NCBI GenBank assembly: GCA_013177945.1
Contig: JABLXW010000008.1
Span: forward strand, 186,001 to 250,000
DNA: 64,000 nt
Direction: 5' to 3'
From: Bacillota bacterium
GTDB lineage: Bacteria > Bacillota > DSM-12270 > Thermacetogeniales > Thermacetogeniaceae
The notes beneath the pieces were generated by a model. That model was given only the letters and a program-made list of their open reading frames with translations. It had not been told where the DNA came from and ran no database searches. This document shows positions 25,561 to 34,678 of this stretch, piece after piece (position 1 is the first letter of the stretch; the number at the start of each line of letters is the position of its first letter). Both the position numbers and the translations under genes were made by a program.

Positions 25561-25562
25561 AA

Positions 25563-25670
25563 ATGCTCATTTTGGACACAGACGTTATGGTCGATATCCT
25601 CCGGGGCTATCAACCCGCCCTCGCCTGGCTTAACAGCCTTTCGGGTGAAGAGATTAAAAGAGAAGGATGA
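25563..25670 (+). pseudogene. truncated PIN-domain (VapC-like) toxin
   Basis: Only 35 codons remain. They start MLILDTDVMVDILRGYQPA, exactly the beginning of a PIN domain with its first catalytic aspartate, and reach a stop after GEEIKREG. PIN toxins are normally 125-140 aa, so the remaining catalytic residues are missing. It is 2 bp downstream of its antitoxin gene. Confidence 0.8.
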
Positions 25671-25778
25671 ATTTAGAAAGGTCATTTAAGATAGGGTTCC
25701 AGGAGCCGGGCGACGGCGCGGGCGGAACCCGGCTTTTTCAGGCGGGAGGCCGCCTCTTTCATCCGGGCGCGCAGCAGA

Positions 25779-26819
25779 TCATCCCCCAGCACGCGGCCCC
25801 AGGCACGCCTCAAGTTCTTTGAGATTCCGGGCGGCAAGGGCGGCTCCGGCGCCCACGAGAAATGCGGAGTTGGCCTCCTCCTGGCAGGGAAGCGGCCTGT
25901 AGATAATGAGGGGGAGTTCCCGCGCCAGGGCCTCGCTTACCGTCAACCCCCCTGCCTTGCTGATCAGGCAGGTGGCCGCCTCCATGAAGGAGGGCACCTC
26001 CCTGCTGAACCCCAGGATGAAAACCCTGTTCCGGCCCTTTCTCACAGCCCTGCGCAGCCTGAACCGGAGCCTGGGGCGGCGCACCCCCACCACAACCCCC
26101 ACCAGGGGGGTGGGGAAGTCCGCCAGCATCCGGCAGAGCCGGGCGAGGTCCCCCCTGAAGTTGGTCGCCCCGCTGATCACCAAAACTACCGGGAGCCCCT
26201 CACAGGAGGGAGGAAAGTCCGGAAGGAGCTGCGCCAGCCTCTTTCCGGTGCGTGTTTCAAAGCGGGGGTCGATGGGAATCCCCGCCGCGGCCGCCCGCCC
26301 GGGCGGGACGCCGCACCGGCCGAGGCTCTCCACCATTGCTTCCCCGGCAACGATGTAGAGGTCGGTGCCGGGCTGAATCCACTGCCGGTGCAGGGTATAG
26401 TCGGTAATTACCGTGACCAGGGGGCAGCGGATGCGCCCCTGCCGCTTGAGGTCTGCGGCAACTGCCGCAGGCACGGGGAAGGTGCTGATTAAAAGAACCG
26501 GGTTCGTGCGCCGGAGGTACCGGAGAAACCGGCGCGCCCCGCACCTGTTGATCAGCTTTTGAAAAAGGGAACCGGGTCGGAGGCGGTCGGTGCAGGCAAA
26601 AAAACGGCGGTAAAGCCGCGGAATGTGGATCATCAGGTCGTGGTAGACGAACCTGGTCAGCCAGTCGAAGAAAAAGCCTGCAAACCTCAGGTAATTGAGA
26701 ACATCCACCCGAACCCCGGGGCAGGTCTGCGCGAGGGCCTCTTTTAAGGCCTGAGCGGCCTGCCAGTGGCCGGCCCCAAAGCGCACCGCCAGGATCGCGA
26801 CCCGTTTCGGCTCTCCCAT
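25779..26819 (-). CDS. MGDG synthase/UgtP-like GT28 glycosyltransferase, 3' frameshift
   Basis: This glycosyltransferase of about 346 aa resembles processive diacylglycerol glycosyltransferases and MurG-like GT28 enzymes. It has VAILAVRFGAGHWQAAQALK (N-terminal MGDG-synthase domain), VTVITDYTLHRQW, and the nucleotide-sugar site FMEAATCLISKAGGLTVSEA. It acts at the membrane surface on lipid acceptors. ATG 26819 is preferred; the frame reaches 26894. The reading frame stops at 25779, but an adjacent frame continues with LGDDLLRARMKEAASRLKK to a stop at 25682. That is the expected C-terminal tail, so a one-base frameshift in a G-run is likely. Confidence 0.78.
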   Translation of the reverse strand: MGEPKRVAILAVRFGAGHWQAAQALKEALAQTCPGVRVDVLNYLRFAGFFFDWLTRFVYHDLMIHIPRLYRRFFACTDRLRPGSLFQKLINRCGARRFLRYLRRTNPVLLISTFPVPAAVAADLKRQGRIRCPLVTVITDYTLHRQWIQPGTDLYIVAGEAMVESLGRCGVPPGRAAAAGIPIDPRFETRTGKRLAQLLPDFPPSCEGLPVVLVISGATNFRGDLARLCRMLADFPTPLVGVVVGVRRPRLRFRLRRAVRKGRNRVFILGFSREVPSFMEAATCLISKAGGLTVSEALARELPLIIYRPLPCQEEANSAFLVGAGAALAARNLKELEACLGPRAGG

Positions 26820-27043
26820 TCTCAAGCCCCCAGAACGACCTCTTCCCGCCGGACACCCAACAGTTTGCAGGCATCTCTGCAAACAGGCAAACATCGAGTG
26901 CCCCGCTTCTTTCGGTATACCGGTTTTACGACAATTTTATGGTAGGCTGCAGGCAGGAAAAAATCAAGCAGGGATTCCCGCCTGCAACGGAACCAATGAA
27001 CAATGGCCCAGCCCCGCCGGTTAAAGAGCCGGCTTAATGACGG

Positions 27044-29395
27044 CTAACGGGGGCCAGAATAAAGCAGGGACTGGTAGACGAGGGCGGCAACCTCGGCCCG
27101 CGTCGCGGGGGCCCCGGGCCGGAAGCAGCCCCCGCTCCCTCGCATGATCCCGGCTGCTGCCGCACGCTGCACCGCCTCCTGGGCCCAGGGGGGAATCTGG
27201 TGGGCATCTTTAAAGGCAGCCTGGCCGCAGGCCTCCGGAAGCCGCAAGGCGCGGGTGATGAGGACCGCAAGCTCGGCGCGGGAGATCGCCCGGTCCGGCC
27301 GGAAGGTTCCGTCAGGGTACCCCCCGATTACCCCCCGGCTCCAGGCAGCTTTCAGGTAGGGGAGCGCCCAGCCGGGAATTTCGTCCCTGAAGGGAAGGCT
27401 TACTTCACCAGAAACCGACCAGCCGAGGGCGCGCGCCAGAACGGTGACAAATTCGGCCCTGGTGACCGCCCGCTCCGGCCGGAAGGTTCCATCAGGATAG
27501 CCCCGGACCACGTCCCGGGCGATCAGCTCCCTTACGGGAAGACGCGCCCAGTGCCCGGCCACATCGGGCGGCAGCGGAATCCCCACCGTCACGGGAATCT
27601 CGACGGTGAAGCCTAAAAAGGAGCCCCGGATTTTCCCTGCAGCATCCGCGCTCCCAGCAGAGAACTTTCCGTCCCGGACCGAACCGATCTGTCCCTCCAC
27701 CTCCCAGCTGACACTGCCGGCCGGGAGCGGCCAGACCCTCCCGTCCTTTCCCCGCACCTGCGCCTGCAGGGAAACCTCTTCTCCCGGGTTGAGCCTGACC
27801 ACGCCAGGAGCCACTTCTAAACCTTCCAGGTCTGCCGGTCCGATCACCCTTACCCGGTGCTCCTGCCGGATTCCCTGAAAAGCCGCTTCGATGATCACGG
27901 TTCCGCCCTCCAACCCCCGAAAGCGGTTTCCTTCAAAGGCGCCGCTCCCCTCCCGGACCGACCATCTCACCTGGCCCGCCTCTACAGGGTAAGGGTTGTA
28001 GTATTCATCGTAACCCCGCACCTCGAAGGAGCAGTCCAGTCCGGCGAGCACCTCCCGCGGCCCCCGGATCACCAGGCCTGCGAGCCTTCCCCGGGGCGCG
28101 GTGGAAAAGATGCCCAGGGCATTGGGAACCGGGCGGGGCGTGCCCTGCGCCGGCCTGTTCACCAGGACGGGAAGCTCCTCCCCCAGGGGGCGCACGGCGA
28201 GGCTGGTGGAGCCTCCCCCGTCCAGGTTCAGGGCGCGCCAGAGGCCGAGCCGGTTTGCGAGAAATTCGGCCAGCTCCCGCTGGTACATCCCCCGGCTCTC
28301 CTTTCCTCCCTCGACGGCAACGAGATAAAGCCTCTTCCCGTCCCGGGAGAAGCCAACCGCAGAGCGGGCAAACTTTCCTTCAAGCTCCTTGCTGAACGCG
28401 GCCAGCGGCTCTCCTCTTTCAACCAGGAGGTTCTTCCCCCCGACGGCGGTCTGAAGCTCCTCACCCCCAGGCGCAACGCGGTACTCCACGGAGACGTGCG
28501 CCCCGGGCACGCAGGCGGCACGCAGAAAGTCCGCAGCCGCCCCGTGCCCCACCAGCACAAAGCCGCGCTCGGGAATGGCCACGGGAGGCTGGTCCTCCCG
28601 GACCTCCCGGACGATTCCGTCCTCCACCACCACTTCCACCCAGCCCGGCAGGTCGGACTGGGCGCCGGGGCTCAGCGCGCCCCAGCGGGAGTTGTAGAGG
28701 TGGAGCCGGCCGCGGTGGGAGACCTCCGCCCCCCCACCGGCAGAAACGGAGTAGCGGGGTTTGTTGACCCCCGCCAGGGGAAAGACGGCAGGAGATGGGG
28801 CTGCTCCGGCCCCATCATCCCGGGCGCCGCTGCTCCCGGCGGCGGCGTCCGGAGCGGTGCCGTTTTGGGTGGCGCTGCCTGCACCGACCGGCGGAACCGC
28901 CCGGACAAACCCCTCAAAGCGAAAGAGTTCGATCAGGGGAACCAGATCGCGGGTCAGGGCGAAGGCGTAAAAGTCGTCCCGCAGCAGCGGACTCGTCAGG
29001 ACCTCCCCCTCCTTCACGGTCAGGCCCAGGGGGTGCTTGCCTTCTTTAAGGTGAAAGAAGTCCCCGTTGAGGGCAGCCACCGCGCCAGAGCGCCGCGCCT
29101 TTTCCAGCACCGGGCTTGCCGCCCCAAAGGTCTGGTTGTCGGCTCCAACCAGTACGTCGACCTTCACGTAGGGGTTGGTCAGGTCTACGCTCAGGGCGTA
29201 GATCTTTAAAGGGCCCTCATCTGTTTCCTGGATGAACTTCTGGAGCGTGACACCTGCTGCAACAGGCTCAGCAGCCACCTCCTCGCGGAGCACGGAGTAT
29301 GCTCCGGCAGGCAGGGGAAGCCCCAGATAAAAACAAAAAAGCAGGCAGCATAAAATTGCCGGCCATCTGCTCCAGGATTTCCGCTCAGGTCTCAT
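27044..29395 (-). CDS. secreted phosphodiester glycosidase (NAGPA/DUF2233) with SLH anchor
   Basis: This is an exported protein of about 783 aa. Residues 1-34 are a signal peptide ending near LPAGAYS. About 55-430 is a NAGPA-type phosphodiester glycosidase domain with VAALNGDFFHLKEG and ALNLDGGGSTSLAV. The middle (about 440-600) looks like bacterial Ig-like (Big) domains. The C terminus has three SLH repeats (VRGYPDGTFRPERAVTRAEF, IGGYPDGTFRPDRAISRAEL and a degenerate third). SLH domains bind pyruvylated cell-wall polymer. It may remodel a surface exopolysaccharide. ATG 29395 has AGGAAG 9 nt upstream; an ATG at 29404 is too close to that site. Confidence 0.88.
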   Translation of the reverse strand: MRPERKSWSRWPAILCCLLFCFYLGLPLPAGAYSVLREEVAAEPVAAGVTLQKFIQETDEGPLKIYALSVDLTNPYVKVDVLVGADNQTFGAASPVLEKARRSGAVAALNGDFFHLKEGKHPLGLTVKEGEVLTSPLLRDDFYAFALTRDLVPLIELFRFEGFVRAVPPVGAGSATQNGTAPDAAAGSSGARDDGAGAAPSPAVFPLAGVNKPRYSVSAGGGAEVSHRGRLHLYNSRWGALSPGAQSDLPGWVEVVVEDGIVREVREDQPPVAIPERGFVLVGHGAAADFLRAACVPGAHVSVEYRVAPGGEELQTAVGGKNLLVERGEPLAAFSKELEGKFARSAVGFSRDGKRLYLVAVEGGKESRGMYQRELAEFLANRLGLWRALNLDGGGSTSLAVRPLGEELPVLVNRPAQGTPRPVPNALGIFSTAPRGRLAGLVIRGPREVLAGLDCSFEVRGYDEYYNPYPVEAGQVRWSVREGSGAFEGNRFRGLEGGTVIIEAAFQGIRQEHRVRVIGPADLEGLEVAPGVVRLNPGEEVSLQAQVRGKDGRVWPLPAGSVSWEVEGQIGSVRDGKFSAGSADAAGKIRGSFLGFTVEIPVTVGIPLPPDVAGHWARLPVRELIARDVVRGYPDGTFRPERAVTRAEFVTVLARALGWSVSGEVSLPFRDEIPGWALPYLKAAWSRGVIGGYPDGTFRPDRAISRAELAVLITRALRLPEACGQAAFKDAHQIPPWAQEAVQRAAAAGIMRGSGGCFRPGAPATRAEVAALVYQSLLYSGPR

Positions 29396-29543
29396 ACGTA
29401 GCATCTTCCTGGCCGGGGCCGGAGACGCCGCCTGACAACGACGCTCCGGACAGCCCCGCCCTCACCCTCCTTTTAGCCATATCATGCAGCAAATGCTCTT
29501 TTTATATTAGACAGGCCCGGAGGGGAAAAAGTTCCAGCTTTTC

Positions 29544-30017
29544 CTAACCACCATTCTCATTTTTCAGCTCCAGCTCGATCTGCTCCAGCACCGCGGGAAG
29601 GCTGGCCGCAACCGCCGGGGTGAGCTCCAGCCCCCAGTCAATCTCCCCGGGCTCGACCCCGATGATCACCACCTCGGGAGTGCGCTGCTCCAGAACTTCC
29701 AGGGCCCTGATCACGTCTAAAATCCCCAGGTCGTGCAGGGAGATGGGGCCGGCCTCCCGCCCCTGCTGCGGGAGGCAGTCGGCCGGGGTGAGCCGGTAAA
29801 CCGCACCGGGCGGCTCTCCGCCGCGGAGGGCATCCACAATAATGATCCTGTCCGCCCCCATGAGAAGCGGCAGGAGGTCGAACCCTGCCGTTCCCCCGTC
29901 GATAAGCTCCACCCCCGGGGGAAGGCCGCGCCCTCGCAGGGCGCGGATGGCGTGAATCCCCACTCCCTCGTCCTTCAGCAAAAGGTTGCCCACTCCCAAA
30001 ACGATCGTTTTCGCCAA
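29544..30017 (-). CDS. hyaD: NiFe hydrogenase maturation protease
   Basis: This 157-aa endopeptidase (HyaD/HupD/HybD family) cleaves the C-terminal tail of the hydrogenase large subunit after nickel insertion. The N-terminal signature VLGVGNLLLKDEGVGIHAI supplies the Glu metal ligand. Asp in IIIVDALRGG and His in ISLHDLGI complete the nickel site. TTG 30017 follows AGGGG by 6 nt. It is the last gene of the hydrogenase cluster, separated from cytochrome b by a terminator-like hairpin. Confidence 0.93.
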   Translation of the reverse strand: MAKTIVLGVGNLLLKDEGVGIHAIRALRGRGLPPGVELIDGGTAGFDLLPLLMGADRIIIVDALRGGEPPGAVYRLTPADCLPQQGREAGPISLHDLGILDVIRALEVLEQRTPEVVIIGVEPGEIDWGLELTPAVAASLPAVLEQIELELKNENGG

Positions 30018-30117
30018 AGGCGACCCCTCGCTTCATCAGTTTTCCCGTAGATTATACCCTAATCCCGGTTTGGTGAAAATTGCAGGCAGGCCTTCTCAGG
30101 CAAAAGCGCCAGGGCCG

Positions 30118-30152
30118 GAAAGAAGAGAGGCCGGCAGCCTCAGGCCGGCCTC
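30118..30152 (-). terminator. terminator-like hairpin between cytochrome b and protease genes
   Basis: A perfect 9-bp stem, GAGGCCGGC/GCCGGCCTC, followed on the minus strand by TCTTCTTTC. It may lower expression of the protease relative to the structural subunits. Confidence 0.6.
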
Positions 30153-30187
30153 TTGCTTGAATTTCCACTCCGGCTTGCCGGGCGCCT

Positions 30188-30837
30188 TTAACCCTCCGTG
30201 GCAACCCCTTTGCCCGGCGCCGGCGGGGCGTGCTTCCTGTGCCTGGCGTGGAGATCCTCGGGAACGTAGCCGGTGATCATCCCTTTGATGTTGGCGATTC
30301 CTTCGGTGATGTCCAGGTAGGGTGGGCCGCCACGCAGTAGACGAAGATCCAGGCGACAGCGTAGTGGATGGCGCGGACGGCAAGGGGCCCCCCGAGCCAC
30401 ACGGCCCAGTGATTCAGGGCGGTCGGCCAGTAGAGAATGAAGCCGGTGATGATCTGGATGATGAGGAGGGGGACGAAGCCGGCGTACATCATCTTCTGGC
30501 CGGGGTTGTACTTCTCTCCCCAATCGGGGAGCTCGTCGCTCAGGAACATGTAGTACTTCATCAGGGCGAGCATGTTCGGGATGTCGCGGAGCCTGGGCTT
30601 AAAGTTCCTGGAGTCTCCGCTGATGAAGGCGTAGTAAAGGCGCCCGACGAGGCCTGCAATCACCGCGTACATGAAGATGAAGTGGATCTTCCGGGCGACA
30701 TCCATCGAGGGGAAGATGGGAAAACCGTAGGGTGCGTGAATGTAGAAACCGGTCAGGAGCAGCATGAAAATGGAAACTGCGTTCCACCAGTGAAAAAAGC
30801 GGACCGCCAGGGTGTGGCGGTAGACCATGCGCTTCAT
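30188..30837 (-). CDS. hyaC: NiFe hydrogenase cytochrome b subunit, apparent frameshift
   Basis: This is a di-heme membrane cytochrome that passes electrons from the hydrogenase small subunit to the quinone pool. The N-terminal YRHTLAVRFFHWWNAVSIFM contains heme-ligand histidines, and about four membrane helices follow. The first frame runs 30837-30277 and reads ...YCVAAHP, then leaves the family pattern. The next frame continues with YLDITEGIANIKGMITGY to a stop at 30188. One missing base near 30325 explains both. Either the assembly has an error or the subunit lost its C-terminal tail. Placed directly after the large subunit gene. Confidence 0.85.
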
Positions 30838-30851
30838 CCTCCCTGCCCCCT

Positions 30852-32279
30852 TTAGTAGACCCGGAACCTGCGGAGCTTCCGGTCCGGGGTGATGATGTGG
30901 ACGGCGCAGGCGATGCAGGGGTCAAAGGAGCGCACAACGCGCACCAGCTCGATGGGGTTGTTTGGGTCCTTCACGGGTGTTCCGATGAGCGCCTGCTCGA
31001 TGGGCCCGGGCTGGCCCTGCTCGTCCCGCGGGCTGCCGTTCCAGGTCGTGGGCACCACCGCGTTGTACTTCGCGACCCGGCCGGCTTCGATCTTGATCCA
31101 GTGCCCCAGGGCGCCCCGCGGCGCTTCGGTGAGGCCTACTCCTGCTGCCCGGTTGGGCACCTTGTGGGGGGTGCAGGTAGGCCTGCCGGGCTCCAGCCGG
31201 GCAACCCAGTCTGCCATCGCCTCGGCCACCATCTTCGCCTCGTAGGCGCGGGCTGCGTGGCGGCCCATGACGGAGAAGGCCTTTTCTCCCAGGGCCCTGA
31301 CCTGGGTGTTCTTGCTGACCCACATCCGGGCGAGCGGCCCCACCTCGTGGACCTTTCCGTCGTAGCGGGGGGCCTTGAGCCAGGAGTAGGCGCCTTCTTT
31401 GTTCGGGGCAGGGGTGATCACGCTTTCGCCGGGGTGCCTGCTGCCTCCGGTGTCGTCGCTGTACCAGGAGTACTTGACTTCCTCGGTGATGCTGGCGGGG
31501 TCTACGTCTCCGTCTGCCCCTTCGGTGTAGCGGCCCCGGGCGAAGAAGAGTGTGCCGCTGTCGTCAAGGGGGAAGGCGCCGTAGGCAAGGAGGTTCTTGC
31601 AGCCCCGCCCGATGTCCAGCCAGTCGCTGTAGGCTTCGGCTACGGCCAGCACGTCGGGAAGGTAAATGTTGTTGATGAAGGAGATCAGTTCTTTGAGGCG
31701 GAACTTGAATTCTGCAATTTTTTCTGCATCGACGACTTCTGTCACGCCGCCGGGGACGATTGTCCGCTGGCCGGGCATCCTGCCTCCGAAGATGGCGAGC
31801 ATTTCGTGGGCTTTTTTGCGCATCTCGAGGGCCTGGATGTAGTGGTTCACTGCGGCGCTGTTGACCGCGTCCGGGAGCCGGTAATCTCCTGCGTAGCGGG
31901 GCGCGAGCGGCGCGATGTTGTCCGGCGCCTTCACGTAGTCCAGCGCGGCGAGGTGGTAGAAGTGCAGGATGTGGGACTGGATGTAGTTGGAGCCCAGGAT
32001 CAGGTTGCGGATAATCCGCCCGTTGGCCGGGGGCTTGATGCCGAAGGCATCGTCCAGGGCGAGGGTCGCGGCTGTGGCGTGGGAAATCGGGCAGACGCCG
32101 CAGATCCGCTGGACGACCTCCTGGGCGTCCCGGGGGTCGTGGCCCTGCAAAATCAGCTCTATCCCCCGGAAGAGGGTCCCGCTGCTGCGGGCGTTGACGA
32201 CCTTGCCCCCTTCGACCTCGACCTCGATCTTCAGGTGTCCTTCGATTCTGGTTACGGGATCAACAATCACCTTTGCCAT
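30852..32279 (-). CDS. hyaB: NiFe hydrogenase large subunit (group 1, membrane-bound type)
   Basis: This 475-aa catalytic subunit carries the Ni-Fe(CN)2CO centre. The N-terminal pair is RICGVC near residue 60 and the C-terminal pair is DPCIACAVH near residue 458. The residues after that His form the tail removed by the maturation protease. N-terminal VDPVTRIEGHLKIEVEVEGG is typical. It is exported with the Tat-signal-bearing small subunit and probably oxidises H2 on the outer face of the membrane. The start lies 10 bp after the small subunit gene. Confidence 0.96.
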   Translation of the reverse strand: MAKVIVDPVTRIEGHLKIEVEVEGGKVVNARSSGTLFRGIELILQGHDPRDAQEVVQRICGVCPISHATAATLALDDAFGIKPPANGRIIRNLILGSNYIQSHILHFYHLAALDYVKAPDNIAPLAPRYAGDYRLPDAVNSAAVNHYIQALEMRKKAHEMLAIFGGRMPGQRTIVPGGVTEVVDAEKIAEFKFRLKELISFINNIYLPDVLAVAEAYSDWLDIGRGCKNLLAYGAFPLDDSGTLFFARGRYTEGADGDVDPASITEEVKYSWYSDDTGGSRHPGESVITPAPNKEGAYSWLKAPRYDGKVHEVGPLARMWVSKNTQVRALGEKAFSVMGRHAARAYEAKMVAEAMADWVARLEPGRPTCTPHKVPNRAAGVGLTEAPRGALGHWIKIEAGRVAKYNAVVPTTWNGSPRDEQGQPGPIEQALIGTPVKDPNNPIELVRVVRSFDPCIACAVHIITPDRKLRRFRVY

Positions 32280-32289
32280 CTGCTTTCAC

Positions 32290-33342
32290 CTACCTTTCCT
32301 CTTCTTTGCCGCCGAGCCGCCCTGTCGCAATGTTGCCGATCAGGTGGGCGCCGATCCCGGCCACAACGGCGGCGCCAAGCACGATCCCGACCGCATCTGC
32401 GCTGGCGGTAATGTTGGGAAGGGGCACGCCTGGCATCCGCGCGTAGAACGGTGTGGCGTCATCGGGGAAGCCCTTTTCTGTGCAGGCAATGCAGGGCGCC
32501 CCCGCCTTGATGCACCAGCTGACGCCTCCGTTCCACTGGCGGTCGAAGCTGTCGCAGTGGGCCTGCGGCCCCTTGCAGCCGATCTCCAGCAGGCAGCCGG
32601 GCTCGCTGAAATTCTTTGCAAACCTGCTGTTGTCGAAGTACTGGCGCCGCGGGCAGTTGTCGTGGACGAGCCTGCCGTAGAAAACCTTCGGCCTGCCGAG
32701 CTGGTCAAGCTCGGGGACCTCCTTGAAGAGGAGGATGTGGGCGAGGCTTCCCACGATCCAGTCCGGATGGGGAGGGCAGCCGGAAATGTTGACCACCGGG
32801 GTGCTGATCCCGGCCTCGCTGAGGACCTCCCGGACCCCCCTGCACCCCGTCGGGTTCGGGTCTGCTGCCGGGATGCCGCCGAAGGCGGCGCAGGTTCCTA
32901 CAGCAAGAACGGCGGCTGCCTTCCTGCCCAGCTCCGTGACCTTTTCTAAGAAGGTAACGGGCCTCCCGTTTTTCTCGCCTGAGGTGCAGTAGATCCCGCC
33001 GTCCTTTGTGGGCACGGCCCCCTCAACAACCAGATAGTAGTTCCCGGCAGCCTCTGTTTCTTCGATCACCTTCATGGCGAGATCTCCGGCTGCTGCGGAG
33101 ATGTTGGGGTGGAACTTGAGGCTGATCACCTCGGTCAAGATCTCCAGAATACCGGGATGGACGGAGTTCAGCAGGGAGATTGAACAGCCTGTACAGCTTG
33201 CACCTTGAATCCAGAGCACCGGCGGATTTCCTGCAGCAGGTACGGCCCGCGCCAGCTCCGGCAAAAGGGCCTGGGAGAGGCTGACCGCGGCTGCGGACCC
33301 CGCACACAGCCTGAGGAAATCGCGGCGGCTGAGTTTCGTCAC
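32290..33342 (-). CDS. hyaA: NiFe hydrogenase small subunit, Tat-exported
   Basis: This 350-aa iron-sulfur subunit has a Tat signal SRRDFLRL (residues 5-12) and a hydrophobic stretch ending near ARAVPAAG. Cluster ligands include ASCTGCS, VGTCAAFGG and SGCPPHP (proximal), then CKGPQAHCDS and CIKAGAPCIACTEKGFP (medial/distal). A C-terminal membrane helix (about 312-340) anchors it next to cytochrome b. It begins with GTG 33342 after AAGGAGGG. It is the first gene of the cluster; accessory hyp genes are not in the window. Confidence 0.96.
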   Translation of the reverse strand: MTKLSRRDFLRLCAGSAAAVSLSQALLPELARAVPAAGNPPVLWIQGASCTGCSISLLNSVHPGILEILTEVISLKFHPNISAAAGDLAMKVIEETEAAGNYYLVVEGAVPTKDGGIYCTSGEKNGRPVTFLEKVTELGRKAAAVLAVGTCAAFGGIPAADPNPTGCRGVREVLSEAGISTPVVNISGCPPHPDWIVGSLAHILLFKEVPELDQLGRPKVFYGRLVHDNCPRRQYFDNSRFAKNFSEPGCLLEIGCKGPQAHCDSFDRQWNGGVSWCIKAGAPCIACTEKGFPDDATPFYARMPGVPLPNITASADAVGIVLGAAVVAGIGAHLIGNIATGRLGGKEEER

Positions 33343-33974
33343 ACCAATCCCTCCTTGTTTCTTTTAGAGATTCCGTAAAAAGGCTTCTCTGGTGAATTCT
33401 GTTCCCCCAGCCCGCAGCCCCCGGATCTTTCTCTGCACCTTGAAGGAGCCTGCCGGAGCTGGCCGCATCACCCCCCTCGCAAATGAGCGCATCTCTTGGA
33501 AACTGGAAGAGAAAAGCGGCAGGCGGCCCGCCGGTTTTTTGCTCGGCAGAGGTGTAATGACAAACCACCGGAACTGGGGTCGGGCGGCCCCCAGGAACAG
33601 GCGAGCTGCCTGCCGTGGTAAACGATTCCTTTTTGTCTCATTTTGAAACTAAACACCTTATCAAGAAAAAGATATGCAAATTTGGTGCCAGCAGAACCCT
33701 GCCCAAAATTTCTTCCGATGCGGTGCTTGCCGGTCGAAGAGTTCCCGTCGAAGAGTTCCCTCTTGAAGAAACGTTCGGCCCAGGAAGGGATCTTGTCTTA
33801 TTCGTTAGAAAATTCAGACTTTTATTAATTACACGGCAAGCGTGATTATTTGATCACTTTATCTTTATTTCTCTTTTAATTCCAAAAATCCTTCTTTGGG
33901 AAAACAGATAGCGGCGTGGAAGATCAGTACCATAACTCAACGCCGCAGGGCAAGCGAACCAGGGAAGCAGCCTG
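33343..33974. other. intergenic region upstream of the hydrogenase genes
   Basis: About 630 bp without a supported gene. It contains a tandem 14-bp duplication, GTCGAAGAGTTCCC twice (33733-33760), and AT-rich stretches at 33640-33700 and 33800-33900. No convincing -35/-10 pair was seen for the hydrogenase operon, so its promoter is unresolved. Confidence 0.5.
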
Positions 33975-34658
33975 CTAATTTTCAGGCTTGACCAGAGCCG
34001 GGCCGCGGCTTGTGCCCAAACGGTCGGCGCCGGCCGCAACCAGGGCAAGGGCCTGCGCCCGCGTTCTGATTCCGCCTGCTGCCTTAATTTTCAGCCGGCC
34101 TCCTGTCGCCTCACGCAGCAGGGCAACATCCTCCACCGTCGCTCCCCCGGGCGCGAACCCCGTCGAGGTTTTGACAAAATCCGCTCCCGCCTCCAGAATC
34201 AGGCGGGCCGCCTGGATCTTTTCGGCAGCGGTGAGGTAGCATGTCTCGACAATGATTTTGAGCAAAGGGCGCGCTCCGGACCGCCCGGCGGCGCGGACAG
34301 CCTCCACCAGGAAGCGCACCTCTTCCTCTACAAAAGAAAAGCGCGCTTCTTTTAAAGCGCCGATGTTGAGAACCGCGTCGATTTCCTCTGCCCCTGCGGC
34401 AAGGGCGTTCTCTATTTCAAAGACCTTGACGGCGGCGGTTTGAAAACCCAGGGGAAAGCCTGCAACGGTCACCACTCTGACCCCGCTCCCTGCCAGGAGA
34501 GAGCGGGCGAGCCTCACCCGGTCGGGCGGGACGCAGACCCCGTAAAAACGAAAATCCAGGGCTTCCCGGCAGAGCTGTTCAAAGTCCCGGGCGGTTGCAT
34601 CGGGCCGCAGCAGAGTGTGCTCGATCAAAGAGGCAAGGTCAACTTCCCCGAAGGCCAA
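33975..34658 (-). CDS. deoC: deoxyribose-phosphate aldolase
   Basis: This 227-aa class I aldolase splits 2-deoxyribose 5-phosphate into glyceraldehyde 3-phosphate and acetaldehyde in deoxynucleoside catabolism. The Schiff-base lysine is in DFVKTSTGFAPGGAT near residue 160, with the activating lysine in LKIKAAGGIRT. N-terminal IEHTLLRPDAT is typical. It is followed upstream by mgtE with about 20 bp between them, so they may be co-transcribed. Confidence 0.95.
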   Translation of the reverse strand: MAFGEVDLASLIEHTLLRPDATARDFEQLCREALDFRFYGVCVPPDRVRLARSLLAGSGVRVVTVAGFPLGFQTAAVKVFEIENALAAGAEEIDAVLNIGALKEARFSFVEEEVRFLVEAVRAAGRSGARPLLKIIVETCYLTAAEKIQAARLILEAGADFVKTSTGFAPGGATVEDVALLREATGGRLKIKAAGGIRTRAQALALVAAGADRLGTSRGPALVKPEN

Positions 34659-34678
34659 CCTTTAGCCCCCCTTCGCTT

